DNA of 64,000 nt from Halicephalobus mephisto (lineage: Eukaryota > Nematoda > Chromadorea > Rhabditida > Panagrolaimidae): the NCBI GenBank assembly GCA_009193035.1, contig SWDT01000006.1, positions 310,001 through 374,000 of the forward strand, in the 5' to 3' direction. This document shows, piece after piece, positions 56,969 to 64,000 of this stretch. The notes beneath the pieces were generated by a model, which had not been told where the DNA came from, did not search any database, and saw only the letters and a list, made by a program, of their open reading frames with translations. Position 1 is the first letter of the stretch; each line of letters begins with the position of its first letter. A program made the translations under genes and the position numbers.

Positions 56969-59319
56969 ATGCTCAAATTAACCACCAGAGTTGCCGGCAG
57001 ACGGCACACTAGGTCGTTGATTCTTTTCCTGATCGGATTCTTCTGTAGTTTTTCCGGATTCTTGGTCTTTAACATTGATTACGAAGGTGCTGCGAGTCCA
57101 ATATGTGCAGAATCCGTAGCAGAAAACCCCAAAACACCTGGGTTAGTCCTCGTCGGGATCATGACGGCGGCCAAGTACGTCGACACGAGGGCCTACACCG
57201 TCTGGAAAACCTGGGCCCAGCAGTTTCCCGGGAAAGTCTTGTTTTTTGTGGCCGAGGACACTTATTCCATTCATCCAGATCTCCCATTGGTGAAGCTGAA
57301 AGGAGTGGACGATGCTTATCCGCCCCAGAAAAAATCCTTCGCCATGCTGAGATGGATGTACGACAATTACGTAAGTTTTCATATATGAAATTTACTCTTT
57401 TCTATCGAAACTTTCTAGTTGGATGAATTTGACTGGTTTATGCGAGCCGATGACGATTTGTATGTCAGAGGAGAACAGTTGGAAGTGTTCTTGAGGTCGT
57501 TGGACCCTAATAAGCCTTATTTCCTCGGACAAGCGGGTCTCGGGAACACTGCTGAGTACGGACAATTGGCTCTGGGACGACGTGAGAATTACTGTATGGG
57601 GGGTCCTGGGATCGTTTTCTCGAGGGAGACCCTGAGGATGGTGGCTCCGCATCTGGAGAGCTGTCTCCTTGAGATGCTGACTTCCCATGAGGACGTAGAA
57701 GTCGGCAGATGCGTCAGAAGACACGTCGGGGTCGCCTGCACCTGGAACTACGAGATGCAGACTCTCTTCCACAACAACCAATCGACCGCCAGATCCTTCA
57801 AAGGAACAGGGACGAATTCGGAGTTGAACCACGCCATAACCCTGCACCCGATCAAGGAGCCAGAACTCATGAAAGTGGCCCACAGAGAGAACCTCATCGC
57901 GAAGATCAGGGAACTGAGGGCAACCAGTAATAGGTTGAAACAAGTGAAATCGACTTCTCCTCCTGTCACTCTCACCAGAAGGACCCCGAACACGACCAAC
58001 GACCTCATCACCTGGGAGTACACTGCCCTGAACAAACTGACCTTCTGTGCTGACGGGATCAACTGTCCTCACCACACTATCAACTTCAACACGAAAAACG
58101 CTCTGGCAGACATTGTTACTGAGGTAGGGTTGGTCTCCAATTTCTTCATCTAATTTCTTCAGTTGTTCGACGGTTTCAACTCCAATGCCCGTCAACGAGG
58201 ACGGTTCCTCCAGTTCCAGAGTATCCAGTACGCTTACTCAAGAGTGGAGCCTCGTCACGGAATCGACTACATCCTGGACATTATCCTCTGGTTCAAGAAG
58301 TTCCGGCCTCCTCATAGGGCGACCCTCTCCGTTCGGCGGCATGCCTATGTGCAGCAGTCCTTTGGGGAAATCCAGGCCTTAGAAGAAGACGATTTCAATA
58401 GGATTCTGAAGTCGGGTTCCAGCTTCTACGGCAACATGACGGAAGAAGAAAGAGAAATCGCTCTAGATGCTGTGGATTCCAAGAGAGTTCACATACTGAT
58501 GCCGTTGAAGGGAAGGGCGGAGACCTTCAAGAGGTTCTGTCAGAATATGATGGACATTCTGCCGCCTTCAGAAAAGGAAGTCGAATTGGTTTTGATTCTT
58601 TACAAGTGAGTTTGCCCAATTCCATATTCTAATGTTGAATAAACTTCAGACCGGATGATCCAGGCGATGATTCCCTCATCAAAGAAGAAGTCCAATCTTT
58701 ATCTGCCATCATGGCCGTCAGGATCCTCGAAATGGGAGACGAAGAATTCAGTCGAGGAAGAGCTTTAACCCGTGGAGTGCAAGCCTTGTCCCCTGATTCC
58801 CTTATGTTCTTCACCGACGTCGATATGCTAATCACTTTCGACACTATCCAAAGAATCAGATCCAATACCATTCTCGGAGCCCAGGTTTGTTTCCTTTCCT
58901 GTCTCGATAAAACCAAAAACTTCCAGATTTACTTCCCTATTGTCTTCAGTGAATTTTCTCCAAAATCATGGGATCCCGTGGAAAACGAATCTCACTTCTC
59001 CTATGGCCGACAACGAGGGTACTTCAGACATTTCGGTTTCGGACTTGTTTCCCTCTATCGTCGAGATTTCGAATCTGTCGGAGGATTCAACCTAACAATC
59101 AAAGGATGGGGAATGGAGGATGTCGACCTCTTCGAAAAGGTCATATCCTCGCATTTACGGGTTCTCAGAGCCCCTGAGCCGGGTCTCGTCCACGTCTACC
59201 ATTCCATCCATTGTGCTTCTGACCTGACTGAGCAACAGCGAAAAATGTGCAAAGGATCCAAAGCCCAGAGTCTGGCCTCTCTTGACTTTCTGGCAGAGAA
59301 GTTCTTGCCTTACGCCTGA
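56969..59319 (+). CDS. sqv-5: chondroitin sulfate synthase (CHSY1/SQV-5 type)
   Basis: Five exons: 56969-57370, 57419-58123, 58163-58605, 58650-58884 and 58927-59319 (2178 nt, 725 residues; human CHSY1 802). The enzyme polymerises chondroitin in the Golgi by alternating GlcA and GalNAc transfer. A basic N-tail and one TM (~residues 15-35) give type II topology. The GT31-like beta3-GlcA domain has [12 protein letters not shown] and [12 protein letters not shown]. The GT7-like beta4-GalNAc domain has [21 protein letters not shown], and [12 protein letters not shown]. In C. elegans SQV-5 is required for vulval morphogenesis and cytokinesis. Four introns are 39-48 nt. The stop lies only 72 bp from the ALG10 stop on the other strand. 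Confidence 0.96.
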
Positions 59320-59391
59320 GGTTATATCGCCAAAAGCATAATAATATTAACGTGTATTAAGAGTTAATGAAGGCATTTAATAAAGGTTAAA

Positions 59392-60681
59392 TCACCACAT
59401 GAACCTTTGGAGGTCCTTAGGGTCGTGAGGCCATCGGAAGGGTTTTTCGAAAAATAGGTACAATGCTGCTGCGGAAACCATCAGATGGAAGAGGATTTCC
59501 AGTAAAATGACACTTTGTCTTCTTTCTGCGATGTTTAATCTCCAGAGGACGAAAGGAATAATGAAATACCTGAATTCCAGCAACGGAGAAGGGATCAAGG
59601 TTACGGCAGTACACAGTAAACCCAAAATTGATATTAATAATCCTTGACGATCGGCAATCCTCGGGAAAGCGAAAGTAACAGCAGCAAGGTAAACTGGAAT
59701 GGAGTAGAACTTGGCAGCATCGAATCTCATGAACCAGCGTCTCCAGATGTAGAAAGTAAAGTGACGGTTATCCGCCAGAAGGTACGGATGAGCAGAGGTA
59801 CAGCAGTCGACGGCCAAATACATCAGGAAAGCTACGGGAATCAGGAAGTACCATCGACGGAGACCTGTAGTGACGACCTTCTGGAGGTCGAAGACGAACA
59901 TCGGAGCAGCTGAGAAGAGCAAGAATCCGGAAAAATAAAGAATCTGCGGAATGTGAAGCGTCAGTTCGTGGGCAGTTTTGTCTCCTAGAACGATCCCTTG
60001 ATTCAGATGGACGAATATTAGGAAACAGAGGAGCAGGACGACGAAAGCATGATGCTTAATCGAAGTCCAGAAAAGACTTGGGATGGGTTTCTTCTTGTCA
60101 AAGTTCTTCACCAAGGCACAGAGAACGTACAACCCGGCCCATATGATGTTCGTTTGTCTCGTTACCACACTGGCAAAGAAGAAGACCACAGAAATCTGTG
60201 GATTCACTGCTACAAAGCCCCAAACAACCGTCGTCAAAGACAGAAGATCAGTATAGTACAGTATCGACGTGTCCAACAACACTGGCAAGAAGGAAATCGA
60301 CAAGGACGTCAAAATAGCATCCGTGTGGCTTCCGGTGACATGGAACCGTCTTCTCAACTTGTACAATCCTAGGAAAAGAACGGGGAATATGATAGAGTTC
60401 ACGTATCTCTCGAAACCCTGGCACAGGAACTTCGGGGTCAGCAAGTACAGGGCCGGCGGCGTCGTGATCAGCTTGTTCCAGTACCCATAGTTCCCCTTAC
60501 AGTAGGCTCGTACTTGATCCATGTGGTAAATCTCATCCATGTAAGGTTCCGGGACCTTTTGGTAGGTGAAATAAACAATGGCTGAATGGAAGGCTGCCAG
60601 AAATGACGCGATTAAATAAACTAAACATGTCAATTCATATATGGAAATTACTACAGAAACTGTACCTGACATAGGGGCCAT
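59392..60681 (-). CDS. algn-10: ALG10, dolichyl-P-Glc alpha-1,2-glucosyltransferase
   Basis: Two minus-strand exons, 60681-60666 and 60620-59392 (1245 nt, 414 residues; human 473). ALG10 adds the last glucose to Glc2Man9GlcNAc2-PP-dolichol in the ER lumen, the signal for oligosaccharyltransferase. Family signatures are EPYMDEIYHMDQVRAYC, TTPPALYL, RQTNIIWA, LLADNRHFTFYIWRRW, LLEFRYFIIPFVLWRLN, and the C-terminal DLQRFMW. About 11-12 hydrophobic segments are visible. The 45-nt intron (60665-60621) is in frame and has no stop. If retained, the protein would carry 15 extra hydrophobic residues near the N-terminus. Confidence 0.96.
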   Translation of the reverse strand: MAPMSGTVSVVISIYELTCLVYLIASFLAAFHSAIVYFTYQKVPEPYMDEIYHMDQVRAYCKGNYGYWNKLITTPPALYLLTPKFLCQGFERYVNSIIFPVLFLGLYKLRRRFHVTGSHTDAILTSLSISFLPVLLDTSILYYTDLLSLTTVVWGFVAVNPQISVVFFFASVVTRQTNIIWAGLYVLCALVKNFDKKKPIPSLFWTSIKHHAFVVLLLCFLIFVHLNQGIVLGDKTAHELTLHIPQILYFSGFLLFSAAPMFVFDLQKVVTTGLRRWYFLIPVAFLMYLAVDCCTSAHPYLLADNRHFTFYIWRRWFMRFDAAKFYSIPVYLAAVTFAFPRIADRQGLLISILGLLCTAVTLIPSPLLEFRYFIIPFVLWRLNIAERRQSVILLEILFHLMVSAAALYLFFEKPFRWPHDPKDLQRFMW

Positions 60682-60934
60682 CTTTGGGATAACAAGGAAA
60701 CAGCGAAGAAGACAGATAAAGGATCTGAAGGGGACCGAAACCCATAGAGACGAACCCGAAACAAAATGCAGTGTCCGAGGAAGACAACTCCCGAAACGAA
60801 AACCGATCGTTCTATGCTTTTGAATTTCGTGATTTTGTGAAATTGTCACGTTGTTCTTCTGGTTTTACCATCTTCTAATTTTGTATTTTAAATTTTTTTC
60901 TAGGTCTATGGGTATATCTTGACGCTGATTTGTC
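60682..60934. promoter_or_regulatory. divergent intergenic region ALG10 / CCDC124
   Basis: A 253-bp head-to-head gap. On the plus strand an acceptor (tttttttctag, ending at 60902) lies 32 nt before the CCDC124 ATG and is a likely trans-splice site. A 4-codon upstream frame (ATG GGT ATA TCT TGA) lies within that leader. Confidence 0.45.
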
Positions 60935-61642
60935 ATGCCGAAGAAATTCACGGGAGAGAACAGCAAAGCTGTGGAGGCGAGAGCCCGGAAGGCGGAAGTG
61001 AAGCACCGACAAGCCGAGGAAAGGCAAAAAGCTCGCGAGGATGCCTACTGGGCCGACGATGACAAGCTCAATGCTAAGAAACAAGCTAGAAAGGTGAGGT
61101 ATCCATTGAACTCATATAAAACTTATTTTTTAATTTTTTAGGAGGAGGAGGAACGAAAAAGACAAGAAGCTCTGAAGAAGAAACAAGAACTTAAGGCTGC
61201 GTACGAAGAGGACATGGCTAAAGCAGGTGCTAGCAAGACCAAAGCTGCTCCTCCACCCAAGGTCACTCAGGCCACTCTTCTTCTGAGGAAAGAAGCCGAG
61301 AAGAGAGCTAAGGAAGAAGAGGAACGACAAAGACTAGAAGCAGCGAAGAAAATCGAGGTCCAAACAGAAGAAATAGAGGAAAATCTCAACCAAATCGATC
61401 TTGATGCCCATTCTGCGAGGAACGTAGACGAAGCCATCAAAGTTCTGGACTCATCTGGAACTGGTCCTGCGATTGACAAGCATCCTGAGAAGAGGCTAAA
61501 GAGTGCTTACACAGCTTTTGAAGAAACCCGGCTACCACAGCTGAAAAGTGAATACCCGACATTGAGATTATCCCAGTTAAAGCAGATGCTATGGAAAGAG
61601 TGGCTCAGAGCTCCTGAGAATCCACTCAATCAGAGACCATGA
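60935..61642 (+). CDS. ccdc124: CCDC124/Lso2 homologue, ribosome-associated protein
   Basis: Two exons, 60935-61093 and 61142-61642 (660 nt, 219 residues; human 223), with a 48-nt intron. CCDC124 and yeast Lso2 bind the GTPase centre and A site of idle 80S ribosomes. The start MPKKFTGENSKA is diagnostic. A long Lys/Glu/Arg coiled coil (to ~residue 115) follows. The C-terminal conserved part has HPEKRLKSAYTAFEE, RLSQLKQMLWKEWLRAPENPLNQ. It is the first gene of a closely spaced plus-strand set: GDH starts 156 bp after its stop. Confidence 0.95.
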
Positions 61643-61798
61643 TGAAGGTATCCTTCACGTGATATTATTATTCCAGGGTTTATTGTTTCTTATTTGATTC
61701 ATAAATGACAAATTTCAAATGTGGTTGTCTTAATTTCCGGTAGTTTTTCCTATATTACTTTTATTTGAAGTTTTGCAAAAGTTTCCATTGTTTTCAGT

Positions 61799-63499
61799 AT
61801 GTTTCCTATTGTTGTCCGCCGTGGCTCCAGGATTGTGAGTCAACGGGCCTTTTCTTCGGCCACATTAGATCCTCATGCTCAAGTTTCCGACGCTACGAAA
61901 CCCATGGATGAGCAGGTCAATCCGTCTTTTTTCAAGATGGTTGACTATTACTTTGACAAAGGAGCTGCCATGATTGAACCCAAGTTGATTGAAGAGGTCA
62001 AGTCTGACAAGATGAGCCAGGTTGACAAGCGTAATCTTGTTCGTGGTATTCTTAGTGCAATCAAACCAGTCAACAAGGTCTTGTACATCACTTTCCCGAT
62101 TCGACGTGAAAATGGTAAGTGGGAATTTGTAAATCACTTAGTTGATTGGTTTTTAGGTGAATTCGAGATCATTGAAGCTTGGAGAGCCCAGCATTCTGAA
62201 CACAGAACTCCCACTAAGGGTGGTATCCGTTTTTCGACGGATGTTTGTGAGGACGAAGTGAAGGCTCTCTCGGCCTTGATGACCTACAAGTGTGCTGTTG
62301 TCAATGTTCCATTTGGAGGAGCTAAAGGTGGAGTCAAGATCGACCCTCGGAAATACACCGATTATGAAATCGAGAAAATCACTCGTCGTATTGCCATTGA
62401 GTTTTCGAAGAAAGGTTTCTTAGGGCCTGGAGTCGATGTTCCTGCTCCTGATATGGGAACTGGAGAACGCGAAATGGCCTGGATTGCGGATACTTATGCT
62501 CAAACTACTGGCCATCTTGACAAAGATGCCGCTGCTTGTATCACTGGCAAACGTAAGATTAATTAAGGTTTTTTATTTAACGAACGTCGGTATTTAGCTA
62601 TTGTTGCTGGTGGTATTCATGGACGTGTTTCTGCCACTGGACGTGGTGTCTGGAAAGGTCTCGAAGTCTTCATTAATAACAAAGAATACATGGACAAAGT
62701 TGGCCTCACAACTGGTTTTGGTGGAAAAACTTTCATCATTCAAGGATTCGGTAATGTCGGTCTTCACACAATGCGATATTTCCATCGTGATGGTGCCATC
62801 TGTGTTGGAGTTCAAGAATGGGATTGTGCCATCTACAACCCTAATGGCATCCATCCAAAGGAGCTTGAGGATTACAAGCTGGAACATGGCACTATCAAGG
62901 GATTCCCAGGAGCTAAAAACTATGAACCTTTCGAAGATCTCATGTTTGAAAAGTGTGACATCTTAGTTCCTGCCGCTTGTGAAAAGGCTATTCACAAAGA
63001 GAACGCTCATCGTATCCAAGCCAAGATCATTGCTGAAGCCGCTAATGGACCGACTACTCCGGCTGCTGATAAGATTCTTCTTGAGCGTGGAAATTGCTTG
63101 ATTGTCCCAGATATGTTCGTCAATAGTGGTGGTGTTACTGTTTCTTTCTTCGAATGGCTGAAGAACTTGAATCATGTCTCCTTTGGTCGTCTTACTTTCA
63201 AGTACGAACGTGATTCCAACTATCATCTTCTGGGAAGTGTTCAAGAATCTATTGAACGAGCTCTTGGCAGAGAAATCCCCATCAAACCTTCAGATGCATT
63301 CCAAAGTCGCATTGCAGGAGCAAGTGAGAAAGATATTGTTCATTCTGGTCTTGAATATACGATGCAACGTTCCGGTTTGGCTATTGTAGAAACGGCTAAG
63401 AAATACAATCTTGGATTGGATCTCCGTACTGCTGCTTATGCTAATTCGATTGAGAAGGTTTATCACACATATTGCACTGCGGGTTTCACTTTCACTTGA
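61799..63499 (+). CDS. gdh-1: glutamate dehydrogenase, mitochondrial (hexameric animal type)
   Basis: Three exons: 61799-62114, 62157-62552 and 62598-63499 (1614 nt, 537 residues; human 558). It interconverts glutamate and 2-oxoglutarate plus ammonia with NAD(P)H in the matrix. The N-terminus ([18 protein letters not shown]) fits a mitochondrial presequence. [15 protein letters not shown] and [11 protein letters not shown] (catalytic lysine region) form the substrate domain, and [10 protein letters not shown] is the dinucleotide-binding loop. The C-terminal antenna and pivot helix are present. The start is set by an acceptor (gttttcag) one base before the ATG. The 42-nt first intron is in frame and lacks stops. 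AATAAA follows at ~63535. Confidence 0.97.
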
Positions 63500-63645
63500 G
63501 GTGAAGACGGTTATTAGATTAGGTTGTTGTTGTTAATAAAAAACGGGTTGAAGTAAATATGTTGAATTTGGTCTGTAGTTATTGGTTTTGAACCAATTAT
63601 TATTATTTAATTTGTTAATGTTTGAATATTTTTAAGTTTTTAGAA

Positions 63646-64000
63646 ATGGCTCAAGTCCACTTTGATTCTGATTCCCGTATTTTCTCTCTTGAAAAAACAG
63701 CAAATGAAATTCTCAATGAACTTGTGCCATTGGAACGTTTGCAATATTGTGATTTGTTTTTTCATGCTAGAAAAATTGGTCGTGATGAAAAATTAGCAGA
63801 TGTGAAGGGAATGGAACCTGGTAAAACTTTGAGAATTCTCGAAAGGAAGTCAACTATGAGAGATCAGCAAGTCGCTTCTAAGGACATCAATGAGAAGGCT
63901 GTTCAAATTGCGGAATATTTGAAGAAATTATCTGGAATACAGGAGAGGATTATTGTGGAGAAGATTTGGAAATCGGATTACATTGAGAATTTGTTGAAAG
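63646..64000 (+). CDS. ubiquitin-like-domain protein, UBL7-like (partial)
   Basis: The frame is open from the ATG at 63646 to the window end (118 codons), so the gene is cut off. An acceptor (tttttag) ends 2 nt before the ATG, and the gene starts 147 bp after the GDH stop. Residues ~1-75 look like a ubiquitin-like fold. CDLFFHARKIGRDEKLADVKGMEPGKTLRILER parallels the UBL7 phrase of the form DLIYCGRKLKDDQTLDFYGIQPGSTVHVL (split here to show only the pattern). A UBA domain would be expected further downstream. Other UBL adaptor families remain possible. Confidence 0.6.
   Translation, partial: MAQVHFDSDSRIFSLEKTANEILNELVPLERLQYCDLFFHARKIGRDEKLADVKGMEPGKTLRILERKSTMRDQQVASKDINEKAVQIAEYLKKLSGIQERIIVEKIWKSDYIENLLK

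Overview
The window looks like nuclear DNA from a nematode. It carries a major sperm protein (MSP) domain gene, many very short introns (39-48 nt) with GT...TTTCAG/TTTAG ends, and tightly packed same-strand gene clusters. Several start codons sit 0-16 nt downstream of a 3' splice-type acceptor, as expected for spliced-leader trans-splicing. The sequence is AT-rich, with large gene-free stretches full of diverged repeats. From memory, sqv-5 and the ALG10 gene are also neighbours in C. elegans, which would fit a rhabditid-like nematode. I cannot name the species.

Layout. 2.0-7.2 kb: a small possibly N-myristoylated protein, GOLPH3, and a CC2D1/Lgd gene. 9.5-17.7 kb: an SLC36-type amino acid transporter, tRNA-Gly(UCC), a membrane-anchored MSP-domain protein, and a single-pass extracellular leucine-rich-repeat receptor. 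17.7-34.6 kb: about 17 kb with no supportable protein gene, made of satellite-like palindrome arrays, solo LTRs, a 658-bp foldback element and GC-richer islands. 34.6-37.6 kb: tropomodulin. 37.6-42.0 kb: more palindrome arrays and minisatellites. 42.0-45.3 kb: neurabin/spinophilin. 45.3-48.5 kb: a foldback element, a TTAA-flanked MITE and a small basic reading frame. 48.5-56.4 kb (minus strand): MEKK2/3-type kinase, dysbindin and a full-length transglutaminase in one closely spaced series. 57.0-64.0 kb: chondroitin synthase, ALG10, then CCDC124, glutamate dehydrogenase and a ubiquitin-like protein on the plus strand. This last gene runs off the window.

How the genes relate. Most are housekeeping or cytoskeletal genes: Golgi and endolysosomal traffic (GOLPH3, CC2D1, dysbindin), glycosylation (ALG10, chondroitin synthase), and actin and junction scaffolding (tropomodulin, neurabin). 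No single pathway unites them. All exon models come from splice signals, reading frame and remembered family similarity. Most exon sums are exact multiples of three, which supports the joins.

Most interesting points: (1) a catalytically complete animal-type transglutaminase, a family I believe C. elegans lacks, downstream of kinase and dysbindin genes with operon-like spacing; (2) a family of ~70-75-bp units with two inverted GGATAGTG/CACTATCC boxes, arrayed at ten or more places, including a transglutaminase intron; (3) recurrent GAA/TTC pentamer tracts that resemble heat-shock elements; (4) two solo-LTR families, one nested inside the other in a transglutaminase intron; (5) a near-perfect inverted repeat with ~250-bp arms.
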